DNA of 64,000 nucleotides from contig NZ_WKJN01000001.1 of the NCBI RefSeq assembly GCF_009674495.1, positions 186,001 through 250,000 on the forward strand, given 5' to 3'. The position numbers and the translations under genes were made by a program. Source of the stretch: Duganella alba (GTDB lineage Bacteria; Pseudomonadota; Gammaproteobacteria; Burkholderiales; Burkholderiaceae_D). Shown piece by piece: positions 23,469 to 32,046 of this stretch (position 1 is its first letter; each line of letters starts with the position of its first letter). The notes beneath the pieces were generated by a model. It saw only the letters and a program-made list of their open reading frames with translations, searched no databases and had not been told where the DNA came from.

Positions 23469-24631
23469 CTGAACAAAAAACCGTGCCGGCGCTGGCGCAT
23501 CCCCTGGAGCTGATCCCGCTGTTTCGCCGCTGGCAGCCTTCCGCAGGCCGCAATATGCTGTACACCGTTGTCTGGAGCTGCGGCATGGCGCTCCTGTTCA
23601 CCACGGTGGAGCTGGTGTTCTGGCCTGACAAGGCCAGCTTCTCCCAGGCCATATGGCCGATGCTGCTCATGTCGAACCTGATCGGCGCCATGATTCATTT
23701 CAGTTCGACGCTGTCCAACCGCCTGCTGCATGGCTGGCCGCGCCGCGCGCGTGGCCTGCCGCGCGTCCTGTTCAGCATGACGTTGATGGCGGTCAGCGTA
23801 TTCTTCGGCGTCGCCCTCGGTAACATGATCCTGAACGGCACCGATCCCTTCCTGCTGCTGTTCAAGCGCGGCATGTGGCTGCAGATACTGATCGTGGCGG
23901 CGATTGTCGGCTTCCTGCTGTACCTGGTGCGCATCGCCGCCGAACGACGGGCCGCGCGCGCGGTGGCGGAAGCGCAGCAGAAGGAGTTTGTCGCCGCCAG
24001 CGCGCGCATGCTGGCCGAGGCGCGGCTGCGCGCCTTGCAGGCGCAGATCGAGCCGCACTTCCTGTACAACACGCTGGCCAACGTGGTGAGCCTGATCGGC
24101 CCGCGTCCGGCCGAGGCGCAGCACATGCTGGAGCGCTTCATCGACTACCTGCGCGCCAGCCTTGGCGCCAGCCGCAGCGACGAAGCCACGCTGGCATCCG
24201 AGGCCGTGCTGATTGCTGCGTACCTGGACGTGCTGAAGGTGCGCATGGGCGATCGCCTGCGCTACCGTATCGAACTGCCGGACGAGCTGCGGCAGTTCAG
24301 GATCGCGCCCATGCTGCTGCAGCCGGTGGTGGAAAACGCCATCGCGCATGGCCTGGAGCCGAAGGTGGAGGGCGGCGAAATCGTCGTCAGCGCTCACGCC
24401 GAGAACGAGCATGTCTGCGTGCGCATCAGTGATACGGGCGCTGGCCTGAACGAGTCGGCGCCGCGCAAGCCGGGCGGCGGTGTCGGGTTGAGTAACCTGC
24501 GCGAGCGCCTGGGCAGTTTGTACGGCAGCGCCGCCAAGGTAGAATTATTGGAAAATCAACCCTGCGGCATGACGGTGCGCCTCATGCTGCCTTTGAATGC
24601 GAGTCCGACATCGAAACCATCCGTGCCCTGA
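23465..24631 (+). CDS. LytS/AlgZ-type sensor histidine kinase
   Basis: The 388-residue inner-membrane kinase has four likely spans in residues 30-165 with little periplasmic material. A coiled linker and the PF06580 His_kinase motif IEPHFLYNTLAN (phospho-His near 193) follow, then an ATPase domain with VVENAIAHGLEP (about 288) and GGGVGLSNLRERLG (about 338). Its ATG overlaps the carotenoid oxygenase stop (ATGA), and its stop lies inside the coding region of the LytTR regulator, so the kinase and regulator are a coupled pair. The signal is unknown. Confidence 0.92.
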   Translation: MTEQKTVPALAHPLELIPLFRRWQPSAGRNMLYTVVWSCGMALLFTTVELVFWPDKASFSQAIWPMLLMSNLIGAMIHFSSTLSNRLLHGWPRRARGLPRVLFSMTLMAVSVFFGVALGNMILNGTDPFLLLFKRGMWLQILIVAAIVGFLLYLVRIAAERRAARAVAEAQQKEFVAASARMLAEARLRALQAQIEPHFLYNTLANVVSLIGPRPAEAQHMLERFIDYLRASLGASRSDEATLASEAVLIAAYLDVLKVRMGDRLRYRIELPDELRQFRIAPMLLQPVVENAIAHGLEPKVEGGEIVVSAHAENEHVCVRISDTGAGLNESAPRKPGGGVGLSNLRERLGSLYGSAAKVELLENQPCGMTVRLMLPLNASPTSKPSVP

Positions 24632-25404
24632 TCGCCGATGATGAATCCCATCTGCGCGAATACCTGGAAGGCCAGCTGAAAACCGTCTGGCCCGAATTGC
24701 GTGTGGTCGCCCGCGCCGCCAACGGCATCGAGGCGCTGCGCATGATTGACGAGGAGGCGCCGGACGTGGTGTTCCTCGATATCCGCATGCCGGGCCTGAC
24801 CGGGCTGGATGTCGCCGCCAAACTGGTGGAGAGCCCGAAGCCGCCGCACATCGTGTTCGTCACCGCCTACGACCAGTATGCGGTGGAAGCGTTCGAGCAT
24901 TCGGCGGTGGACTACCTGCTGAAGCCTGCGAATATCGAACGGCTGGAAAAGACGGTCGGCAAACTGAAGGCGCGTCTCAAGCCGTCATCGGGCGAGGCGG
25001 CGGTGCCGGCGGCGGCCTTGCAGGCCTTGCTGGCGCAGTTGACGACGGGCGGCGTGGCCGCGCCGGCGCCGGTCGCGGCGCCACTTCAATGGATACGCGC
25101 CTCGCACGGCGAGGAAACGCGCCTGATCCCGATCGACGACGTGATCTACTTCCAGAGCAATGACAAGTACACCAGCGTGTTCGTGGCGGATGGGGAGAGC
25201 CTGATACGCACGCCGATCAGCAAACTGCGCGAGCAGCTCGACGAACAGCAGTTCTGGCAGATCCACCGCAGCGTGATCGTCGCCGCGCGCCATGTGGCGG
25301 GCACGCGGCAGGACTTCCGCGGCCGCCTCATGGTGCAGCTGAAGGGACGCCCGGAACAGCTGGTCGTGAGCCGCAACTACGTGGATCTGTTCCGGGGAAT
25401 GTGA
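24610..25404 (+). CDS. LytTR-family response regulator with non-canonical start
   Basis: This DNA-binding response regulator has a receiver domain (IADDESHLREYL; phospho-Asp in VFLDIRMPG, about 56; Lys in YLLKPANIE) and a C-terminal LytTR domain (about 160-262, with DDVIYFQSNDKYT and QIHRSVIVA). It is the partner of the upstream LytS-type kinase. The frame is intact through IRALIADDE, but no ATG, GTG or TTG exists in frame before 24697, which lies inside the receiver. I place the start at the ATC of 24610 (264 residues), six bases after a weak GAG; ATC 24619 and CTG 24628 are alternatives. A small upstream sequence error could also explain this. Confidence 0.85.
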   Translation: METIRALIADDESHLREYLEGQLKTVWPELRVVARAANGIEALRMIDEEAPDVVFLDIRMPGLTGLDVAAKLVESPKPPHIVFVTAYDQYAVEAFEHSAVDYLLKPANIERLEKTVGKLKARLKPSSGEAAVPAAALQALLAQLTTGGVAAPAPVAAPLQWIRASHGEETRLIPIDDVIYFQSNDKYTSVFVADGESLIRTPISKLREQLDEQQFWQIHRSVIVAARHVAGTRQDFRGRLMVQLKGRPEQLVVSRNYVDLFRGM

Positions 25405-26613
25405 TTACTTGACGACTGGTTTGACCTTGGAGGCGGCCAGCTTGGCGTTGACGCGCGCGGTTTCCACGTCGTCGGCGGTGGCCAGCGCCACGCCCATGCG
25501 GCGGCGCGCGAACGATTCCGGCTTGCCGAACAGGCGGATATCGCTGTTCGGCACGCGCAGCGCTTCCGCCACGCCTTCAAAGGCGATGCCTGCCGCCTCG
25601 TGCTGGCCGTAGATCACAGCCGAAGCGCCCGGCGCCTTCAGCGCGACGTTGACCGGCAGGCCGAGAATGGCCTTGGCGTGCAGTTCGAACTCGCTCTGTA
25701 CCTGGGTCGCCATGGTGACCATGCCGGTGTCGTGCGGACGTGGGCTCACTTCCGAGAACCACACCATGTCTTCCTTGACGAATAGTTCGACGCCGAACAG
25801 GCCCAGACCGCCCAGGTCCGAGGTCACCTTGCCGGCGATGTCGCGCGCGCGTTCCAGCGCCACCGGGTCCATGCGGCATGGCTGCCACGATTCCACGTAA
25901 TCGCCTTGCACCTGCACGTGGCCGATCGGATCGCAGAACTGCGTGACCACCTGGCCGTCCGCGCCCAGCGAGCGCACGGTCAGCAGCGTGATTTCGTAGT
26001 CGAAGTCGATGAAGCCTTCAACGATTACGCGGCCCGAGTCCACGCGGCTGCCGGCGGCGGCGTAGTCCCATGCCGCTTTTACTTCGGCGGCGCTGTCGAT
26101 CTTCGACTGGCCTTTGCCCGACGACGACATCACCGGCTTGATCACGCATGGGAAACCGACGGCTTCCGCGCCGGCCTGCAATTCTTCCAGGCTGCTGGCG
26201 AAGCGGTACGGCGACGTCGCCAGGCCCAGGGTTTCAGCGGCCAGGCGGCGGATGCCTTCGCGGTTCATGGTCAGCTGCGCGGCGCGCGCGGTCGGGATGC
26301 AGGTGATCTTCCCGGCTTTTTCCAGCTCCGCCAGTTTGTCGGTGGCGATGGCTTCGATCTCCGGCACCACCAGATCAGGCTTTTCCTGTTCGATCAGCGC
26401 GGCCAGCGCGTCGCCGTCGGTCATGTTGATGACGTGGGCGCGGTGCGCCACCTGGTGGCCCGGCGCATTCGGATAACGGTCGACTGCGATCACTTCCACG
26501 CCCAGGCGCTGTAGCGCAATGATGACTTCCTTGCCGAGTTCACCGGAGCCGAGCAGCATGACTTTGGTGGCGGTAGGGGACAGGGGCGTGCCGAGAGTGC
26601 GTGGAGTGTTCAT
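25405..26613 (-). CDS. purT: Formate-dependent phosphoribosylglycinamide formyltransferase
   Basis: The product is 402 residues, the usual PurT length. PurT is an ATP-grasp enzyme that makes formyl-GAR from GAR, formate and ATP in purine synthesis, a folate-independent alternative to PurN. The N-terminal motif [20 protein letters not shown] (about 18-37), the ATP-grasp core ([15 protein letters not shown], about 155) and the conserved [13 protein letters not shown] (about 288-300) are present. It lies 14 bases downstream of the DUF481 gene on the same strand and may be cotranscribed with it, an unusual neighbour. Confidence 0.95.
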   Translation of the reverse strand: MNTPRTLGTPLSPTATKVMLLGSGELGKEVIIALQRLGVEVIAVDRYPNAPGHQVAHRAHVINMTDGDALAALIEQEKPDLVVPEIEAIATDKLAELEKAGKITCIPTARAAQLTMNREGIRRLAAETLGLATSPYRFASSLEELQAGAEAVGFPCVIKPVMSSSGKGQSKIDSAAEVKAAWDYAAAGSRVDSGRVIVEGFIDFDYEITLLTVRSLGADGQVVTQFCDPIGHVQVQGDYVESWQPCRMDPVALERARDIAGKVTSDLGGLGLFGVELFVKEDMVWFSEVSPRPHDTGMVTMATQVQSEFELHAKAILGLPVNVALKAPGASAVIYGQHEAAGIAFEGVAEALRVPNSDIRLFGKPESFARRRMGVALATADDVETARVNAKLAASKVKPVVK

Positions 26614-26627
26614 GGTTCGAATGGAAG

Positions 26628-27386
26628 TTAGAAGGAATAAACCAGAGTGACCGACGTTTGCGTATCGGTGTTTTTCTTGTCAGCCGGGACGCTGGTGTCG
26701 TTGCGGATGTTGAAGGCGGCCTTCATCTGCATGGTGCTGTTGATCTTGGTGCGCAGCGCCGTTTCCGCCATCGAGTGGATGTTGGAGGTGCCGCGTTCGA
26801 CGATGACGTTCTGGCTGAACTGCGCGCTGTCGCTCAGTTTCCATTTCAGCAGCGCCGCGCCGCGCACGGTCGGGCCGTTTTCGGTTTCGCCTTCCGAGCG
26901 CACGCCGCGGAAGTAGCCGGGACCGACTTCCACGTCCAGCGTGTGGGTGTCCGACTGGTAGGTCTGGGTGCCGTAGCCGACGCCGATGGTCGAGTAGCGG
27001 GTGTAGGCGCCGAAACGGTCATCGACGTGGGTGGCCAGCGCATACAGCTTGCCGTGGTCGTCGTGCAGCAGCTTGTAGCCGGCTTTGGCCGACAGCGAGT
27101 AGCGCTGCGCCGAACGCTCGCGGACCTTTTCGCCATCGTCGTTGGTGACTTCTTCATCCTTGAAGTATCCGGACAGGATGTACTCGTTGCTCCACTTGGG
27201 CAGTTCCTGCTTGGCGTCGATCTTGCCGGTCACCGAAGTGCCGACCGTGTTACCGGAGGTGGAAATGGCGCCCAGTTCAGCGGAGGTATTCCAGCCATGA
27301 GCGTTGACAGGGTCCATCGAGTCTGCGGCGGCATAGCCGTGGGCCAGCGCAAGCGCAGAAATAATCAGGAGAGATTTCATAGGCAT
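26628..27386 (-). CDS. DUF481 outer-membrane beta-barrel protein
   Basis: The product has 252 residues with a signal peptide (about 1-21, cut near AAA-DSMD) and alternating amphipathic strands typical of DUF481 (YdiY-like) proteins: [25 protein letters not shown] and a C-terminal SVTLVYSF ending in Phe, as in outer-membrane barrels. Its function is unknown; the E. coli relative is described as salt-induced. Two ATGs are possible (27386, 27380), and no good ribosome site precedes either. A stable hairpin sits a few bases upstream of the start (27394-27412). Confidence 0.85.
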   Translation of the reverse strand: MPMKSLLIISALALAHGYAAADSMDPVNAHGWNTSAELGAISTSGNTVGTSVTGKIDAKQELPKWSNEYILSGYFKDEEVTNDDGEKVRERSAQRYSLSAKAGYKLLHDDHGKLYALATHVDDRFGAYTRYSTIGVGYGTQTYQSDTHTLDVEVGPGYFRGVRSEGETENGPTVRGAALLKWKLSDSAQFSQNVIVERGTSNIHSMAETALRTKINSTMQMKAAFNIRNDTSVPADKKNTDTQTSVTLVYSF

Positions 27387-27393
27387 AGAGAGG

Positions 27394-27412
27394 GATGCCG
27401 CGCGACGGCATC
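27394..27412 (-). other. Leader hairpin of the DUF481 gene
   Basis: GATGCCG (27394-27400) and CGGCATC (27406-27412) pair perfectly around a five-base loop, placed seven bases upstream of the first possible start codon on the minus strand. CACA-N4-TGTG follows immediately upstream in the leader. Structure this close to the start could limit ribosome access. Confidence 0.35.
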
Positions 27413-27554
27413 ACAGCTTTGTGATACGGAAGAAGGCGGTATTGTACCCGACATGGAGGGCGCCTGTCGCATTCCAGACGGGATGTGCGAGGCCGTACAG
27501 ACGCAGGGCGCGCGCGGGACGATGATGAAAGCTCTTGTCAAAGGGGCATCGATC

Positions 27555-27887
27555 ATGAAACTCATCTTGTGCGCGGCATTGGCCGTGATGACCGGCGTGG
27601 CCGGCGCCGCCGTCAACCGCTGTGTGGACGCCGAGGGGCATGTCCTGTTGACCGATACCGATTGCCCCGAAGGCAACCGCAGCGAGGATTTCATGGAGCG
27701 CGTACCTGTTGCGGTAACGTCCTCCGTGCCGGCGGTGCAGACGCCGCGCAGCCGCTGGGCCGATCTGCCGCGCCCACTGGCGCGCAAGACGGTGAGCACG
27801 GACGTCGCCACCCTGCAGGCTGCACGTCAAAGCCTGCAGATGCAGGACGAGCTGCACAAGCAGCGCCGTCTTCTCAGTTCCCGTTGA
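27555..27887 (+). CDS. DUF4124 exported protein
   Basis: The product is 110 residues: a signal peptide (MKLILCAALAVMTGVAGAA) and a short DUF4124 motif (VNRCVDAEGHVLLTDTDCPEG) with two cysteines likely to form a disulfide, followed by a proline-rich stretch and a basic helix. AAGGGG lies eight bases before the ATG at 27555. The function of the family is unknown; it is periplasmic or envelope-associated. The gene is divergent from the DUF481 gene and ends in a 14-base overlap with the convergent LysR gene. Confidence 0.78.
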   Translation: MKLILCAALAVMTGVAGAAVNRCVDAEGHVLLTDTDCPEGNRSEDFMERVPVAVTSSVPAVQTPRSRWADLPRPLARKTVSTDVATLQAARQSLQMQDELHKQRRLLSSR

Positions 27888-28782
27888 TATAGTCTTGCAG
27901 TCCTGCCGCCAGTGCGGTGTAGACCGCCGCGCAGGCCGGGTTGCTGCGCAGGTTTTCGTGCATGGCGAGCCAGGTATCCATGACGATGTTCAGCAGGTCG
28001 GGCACGACGCGCACCAGGTTGGGATCGCGCGCCGCCAGCCGTACCTGGCAGATGCCGATACCCAGTCCCGCGCGGATGGAGGCCAGATGGACCAGGTCAC
28101 TATCGCTGCGCAATGCGTAGGCGTTGTTTGCCAGTCCGCCCAACAAGGGTTGTAGCTTGCGCGTAAAAGCCGTTTCCGTGTCGATGCCGATCAAGGTGTG
28201 CCTGGCCATCTCTTCCCAGCTTTGCGGCGTGCCGTGGCGTTCCAGATAGCTGCGACGCGCGTGAAAGCCCAGTTCAATATTGCCGACGCGCCGCGCCACC
28301 AGCACATCCTGCTCCGGGCGCTGCATGCGCACGGCGATATCGGCGTCGCGCCGCAGCAGGTTCTCGATGCGGTTCGATACCGCCAGCTCGATGGTGACGC
28401 CCGGATGGCTGTCGCGCAGCCGCGCCAGTATCGGCGGCAGCACTTCCACGCTGACTACTTCGCTGGCGGTGACGCGCACCGTGCCTGTGATGTGCGCGTC
28501 ACCGCCACGGCCCATGCCGGAAGCGGCGCGCAGCAGGGCGGCGGAGGCGGAGGACAGCGTCTCGGCGTAGGGTTGCAGCGCGTAGGCGGCGTCGGTGGCG
28601 ATGAAGCCCGCCTGCGAGCGCGTGAACAGCGACAGGCCGAGCGCCTGTTCCAGCGCGTCGACGTGGCGGCCGACTGTTGGCTGGGTCAGTCCCAGCGCCC
28701 GTGCGGCGCCGGAAAGTGAACCTTCCTGCAGCACGGCCAGGAAGGAACGGTATAAATCCCAGTTTGGTTCGGCGGTAGTCAT
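27874..28782 (-). CDS. LysR-family transcriptional regulator
   Basis: The 302-residue product has the N-terminal winged helix-turn-helix of LysR regulators (FLAVLQEGSLSGAARALGLTQPTVGRHVDAL) and a C-terminal substrate-binding domain that begins with VTASEVVSVEVLPPIL. The ATG at 28782 gives the family N-terminus (MTTAEPNWDLYRSFLAV); an upstream start at 28803 lacks support. It is divergent from an NAD(P)-binding epimerase-like gene at 28875, the classical arrangement for a LysR regulator and its target. An ATAC-N6-GTAT repeat covers its own start codon. Confidence 0.93.
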   Translation of the reverse strand: MTTAEPNWDLYRSFLAVLQEGSLSGAARALGLTQPTVGRHVDALEQALGLSLFTRSQAGFIATDAAYALQPYAETLSSASAALLRAASGMGRGGDAHITGTVRVTASEVVSVEVLPPILARLRDSHPGVTIELAVSNRIENLLRRDADIAVRMQRPEQDVLVARRVGNIELGFHARRSYLERHGTPQSWEEMARHTLIGIDTETAFTRKLQPLLGGLANNAYALRSDSDLVHLASIRAGLGIGICQVRLAARDPNLVRVVPDLLNIVMDTWLAMHENLRSNPACAAVYTALAAGLQDYINGN

Positions 28783-28794
28783 ACGAAATTGTAT
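28781..28794 (+). promoter_or_regulatory. Inverted repeat ATAC-N6-GTAT at the LysR start
   Basis: ATAC (28781-28784) and GTAT (28791-28794) form an inverted repeat that overlaps the LysR start codon in the 92-base divergent region. LysR regulators bind dyads in such regions and usually repress themselves. This is a weak candidate, because the arms are only four bases long. Confidence 0.3.
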
Positions 28795-28874
28795 AGCGAC
28801 CATGCGGATTTCGGTAATTTTCTTTTAGCTCGCGCGAAGCCACACTACGTTCATCAACTCAACCGGAGAACGAC

Positions 28875-29852
28875 ATGGACAAAGTGGCATTGGTATTGGG
28901 CGCAACGGGCGGTATCGGCGGCGAAGTGGCGCGCGTGTTGCTGGCGCGTGGCTGGAAGGTGAAGGCCTTGCATCGTTCGCCGGATCGCGCGGCGAAGAGC
29001 GGCGATGGCCTGCAATGGGTGGCCGGCGACGCCATGCACCGCGAGGACGTCGTCAGTGCCGCGCAGGGCGTGCAGCTGATCGTGCATGCCGTGAATCCGC
29101 CTGGCTATCGCAACTGGGGCGAGCTGGTGCTGCCGATGCTGGACAACACGATCGCCGCAGCCCGTGCCGCCGGCGCGCGCATCCTGCTGCCGGGGACGGT
29201 CTACAACTACGGACCGGATGCGTATCTGCACATCACCGAGGACGCACCGCAACGGCCGCTGACGCGCAAGGGCACGATCCGCGCGGAGATGGAGCGGCGC
29301 CTGAAGGACTGCGGCTTGCCGGTGCTGATCGTGCGGGCGGGCGATTTCTTCGGTCCGGACGCCGGCAACAACTGGTTCGCGCAAGGCCTGGTCAAGCCGG
29401 GCAAGCCGGTGACGTCGATCAGCAATCCGGCCGCGCCGGGCGTCGGCCACCAATGGGCGTATCTGCCGGATGTGGCGGAGACCATGATGCGGCTGCTGGA
29501 GCGTGGCGATGCGCTGCCGCTGTTCGCCTGCTATCACATGCAAGGCCACTGGGACGCGGACGGCACGCAAATGGTGGCGGCCATCGCCCATGCCGTCGGC
29601 AAGCCGGCGATGAAGGCCGGTGCGTTTCCATGGTGGCTGGTGACGGTGGCTGCGCCGTTCGTGACGGTGTTCCGGGAACTGCGCGAGATGCGCTACCTGT
29701 GGCGGCAGCCGGTGCGCATGTCCAATGCCCGCCTGCGCGCAACGCTGGGCAGCGAGCCGCATACGCCGCTGGACGAGGCGGTGCGCCGGACCTTGCAGGG
29801 GCAAGGCTGCTTGTCCGCCGACGCACCCGTGCGCACCATCCGCGCCGCCTAG
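28875..29852 (+). CDS. NAD(P)-binding epimerase/dehydratase-like protein (atypical SDR)
   Basis: The 325-residue protein starts with the nucleotide-binding motif VLGATGGIGGEVAR (about 7-20), followed by the family features GTVYNYGPDAY (about 105-115) and IVRAGDFFGPDAG (about 150-162). The canonical YxxxK catalytic pair is not obvious, so it may be an NmrA-like or atypical reductase. GGAG precedes the ATG by seven bases. Divergent placement from the LysR regulator suggests induction by that regulator. The substrate is unknown. Confidence 0.85.
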   Translation: MDKVALVLGATGGIGGEVARVLLARGWKVKALHRSPDRAAKSGDGLQWVAGDAMHREDVVSAAQGVQLIVHAVNPPGYRNWGELVLPMLDNTIAAARAAGARILLPGTVYNYGPDAYLHITEDAPQRPLTRKGTIRAEMERRLKDCGLPVLIVRAGDFFGPDAGNNWFAQGLVKPGKPVTSISNPAAPGVGHQWAYLPDVAETMMRLLERGDALPLFACYHMQGHWDADGTQMVAAIAHAVGKPAMKAGAFPWWLVTVAAPFVTVFRELREMRYLWRQPVRMSNARLRATLGSEPHTPLDEAVRRTLQGQGCLSADAPVRTIRAA

Positions 29853-30199
29853 GTCAACGCGATGCCTGCCAGGCCGGCGAGACCCATTGCGCCGGCGGCT
29901 GCGGCCAGCGGTGCGATGCGACGTGGCCAGTAAGGCAGCATGCTGGCGGCCAGCAGCGCGCCGATGGTCAGCATGCCTATCCAGGCGACAAAGCCGGCGC
30001 CGCCGCCCCACAGCAGCACGCATGGCACAATGGCCGCCACGAGCAGCAGCGTGCCCGCGACGCGCAGCAGGTAGCGCTTGCGGGCTGGCGCATCGTCGCC
30101 GTAGACCTGCCGGTGATGGCGGTCGATCGCCAGCGAAAACGCCGCCATGCCGGCGAAGCACAGGGCGAACGCGGTCAGAACGATAGCGGTGTAACTCAT
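29849..30199 (-). CDS. DUF3325 inner-membrane protein of iron-uptake cluster
   Basis: The product is 116 residues with three to four membrane spans (YTAIVLTAFALCFAGMAAFSLA; VAGTLLLVAAIVPCVLLWGG; AWIGMLTIGALLAASMLPYW). It matches the DUF3325 family, usually found after a PepSY membrane protein in siderophore-receptor operons. The ATG overlaps the PepSY gene stop by four bases (ATGA). It is the last gene of the fecI-fecR-receptor-DUF3649-PepSY-DUF3325 series. The role is presumed to be accessory to iron release or reduction in the inner membrane. Confidence 0.82.
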   Translation of the reverse strand: MSYTAIVLTAFALCFAGMAAFSLAIDRHHRQVYGDDAPARKRYLLRVAGTLLLVAAIVPCVLLWGGGAGFVAWIGMLTIGALLAASMLPYWPRRIAPLAAAAGAMGLAGLAGIALT

Positions 30200-31788
30200 G
30201 ACGCGGCCTTTCTCAGGGCGGTTGCGGCGGCCGGCCGGCGTTGTCCTATCCGCAGCGCGGCGGTGGCGAGCAGGACGCCGCAAGCGATGGCGGTCAATTC
30301 GACGGCGGCGCGTTCGATGTCGCGCTGCGCCAGGTAGCCCAGCACGTGCTGGCCGGTGGTGAGCACGTTCAGCAGCGGCAGCAGCCCGCAGAGCGCGGCG
30401 CCGGCCCACAACTGTTCGCGCCATGCCTTCGCCGTGGGCCGAAGCGCGGCATGCAGCAATGCCGCCAGCCACACGCCGAAGAACGCCATCACTTCGCGGT
30501 CGTGGCGCCCGGCCAGTTCCAGCGGCAGCAGCCGGTTGGACCACAGGAAGCCGATACACGCCAGCGACAGGCCGGCGATGGCCGCCACATTCAGCACATC
30601 GATCACGCGATACACGCGCTGCGTGGCGGCGCCGAACTCGTTCAACGATTTCTGGCGCCGCTTGACCATGAACAGGACCGCGCCGGTGGCCATCATTGCC
30701 GTTCCCGCCATGCCGGCCACGAAGTAGATCCAGCGGATCACCGCGCCGGCGAAGTGCAGGCGATGCAGTTCGTCCAGCGTCGCCATGGTGGCGCGGGCGC
30801 CGTTGGGCGGCGCGCGGTGCGGCATTTCGGTTTCCAGCAGCGCGCCGCTGACGCCATCAAACTTCATCACGCCGCGCTTGCTCAGGAGATTGCCTTCCTG
30901 CGTGTCCGACGAGGTGGTGCTGTACACCTGCACCGTCATCGCCGCATCGCCGGGATGGTTGACGACCACCGCGTAGGCCGGGCTGTGGAAGGTGGCCTCC
31001 GCGATGTGGACCAGCGGTTCCAGCGACGTCAGCACGCCGGGCCGGCCGGACGGCCTGCTTTCCGGGCCGTACTCGCGCACGTTTGCGGCTTCACCGGTGC
31101 GCAGTTGCTGGGCCAATGGGATGGCCGGCATATACGTGCTCCAGCTGATCGCCAGCCCGCTGTAGACAATCATGAACAGGAAGGGCAAGGTCAGCACGCC
31201 GGCCAGGTTGTGCGCATCGAGCCATGAGCGCTGGCCCCTGGCGGGACGGAAGGTGAAGAAATCCTTGAAGATGCGCTTGTGCGTGATAACGCCGGAGATC
31301 AGCGCCACCAGCATCGCCGCCGATGCCGCGCCGACGATCCACAGGCCGGTCGTGCCTGCGTGCAGCGCATGATGGAACTCGACGAAGTGCATGCCGCCCA
31401 GCGTGTCGCGCACGGCGCCGGCTTGCGCCGGCAGCGCCGCGCCGGTGGCGGAAGAGAGATGGGCGTCCTGATAGTAGCCATGCTCGTTCAGCCAGAACAC
31501 CTGGAACTCCTCTTCGCCGGCGCGCGGCCACAGTTCCCACATCTTGCTGTTGGCGGCATGCCGCGCAAGGTAGTCCAGGCCGTGCCTGAGCTGCTGCGTG
31601 TGATCCAGCGGGCCGGCAAACGGCGGCTCCACGTGCCCATGCACCTGCTCCGGCCGCATCCAGTCGGAAATCGGATCGACGAACACGCTCAGGGTGCCGG
31701 TCAGGAAAATGGCGAAGGCCAGCCAGCAGACCCACAAGCCGGTCCAGGTGTGCAGCCACGCCATGCGCTGGCGCAGGCCGCCGGTCAT
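30196..31788 (-). CDS. PepSY-associated membrane protein, probable ferric-siderophore reductase
   Basis: The 530-residue inner-membrane protein has PepSY_TM-type spans near 15-35, 160-185, 205-225 and 335-365, and further hydrophobic helices near 400-500. A periplasmic region between spans 1 and 2 contains WPRAGEEEFQVFWLNE, and a conserved HTWTGLWVCW segment starts the first span. Proteins of this type next to TonB receptors (FpvG-like) are thought to reduce ferric-siderophores in the periplasm. The histidines in the helices could bind heme or metal. Four-base overlaps join it to both neighbours. Confidence 0.82.
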   Translation of the reverse strand: MTGGLRQRMAWLHTWTGLWVCWLAFAIFLTGTLSVFVDPISDWMRPEQVHGHVEPPFAGPLDHTQQLRHGLDYLARHAANSKMWELWPRAGEEEFQVFWLNEHGYYQDAHLSSATGAALPAQAGAVRDTLGGMHFVEFHHALHAGTTGLWIVGAASAAMLVALISGVITHKRIFKDFFTFRPARGQRSWLDAHNLAGVLTLPFLFMIVYSGLAISWSTYMPAIPLAQQLRTGEAANVREYGPESRPSGRPGVLTSLEPLVHIAEATFHSPAYAVVVNHPGDAAMTVQVYSTTSSDTQEGNLLSKRGVMKFDGVSGALLETEMPHRAPPNGARATMATLDELHRLHFAGAVIRWIYFVAGMAGTAMMATGAVLFMVKRRQKSLNEFGAATQRVYRVIDVLNVAAIAGLSLACIGFLWSNRLLPLELAGRHDREVMAFFGVWLAALLHAALRPTAKAWREQLWAGAALCGLLPLLNVLTTGQHVLGYLAQRDIERAAVELTAIACGVLLATAALRIGQRRPAAATALRKAAS

Positions 31789-32033
31789 GATGACGCTCCC
31801 GCCACGGCGGCCAGCACGGCGAAGCTGAAGCTCGCGCCCAGCAATCCGGCCCAGGCGCGGCGTGCGCTGTGCGTGGCGAACGCCCAGATGATGGCCGGCG
31901 CGTACAGCGCCAGCCCAAGCAGCGCGCCGCCCAGCATGGCGTCGCTGCCGGGACCATTCAGCGCCGACAGCAGCGCGCCGGCGGTGGAGGCAAACAGGTA
32001 GCCCCCAATGATGGCGGCGGCGATGCGGTTCAT
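31785..32033 (-). CDS. DUF3649 small membrane protein of iron-uptake cluster
   Basis: The product has 82 residues and three hydrophobic helices (IIGGYLFASTAGALLSAL; GGALLGLALYAPAIIWAFA; AWAGLLGASFSFAVLAAVAG). The YAPAIIWAFATHSARRAW stretch fits the DUF3649 motif. It starts 13 bases after the TonB receptor gene and overlaps the PepSY gene by four bases, the usual position for this family. The function is unknown beyond its association with iron uptake. Confidence 0.78.
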   Translation of the reverse strand: MNRIAAAIIGGYLFASTAGALLSALNGPGSDAMLGGALLGLALYAPAIIWAFATHSARRAWAGLLGASFSFAVLAAVAGASS

Positions 32034-32046
32034 GGCTATCCCCGGA

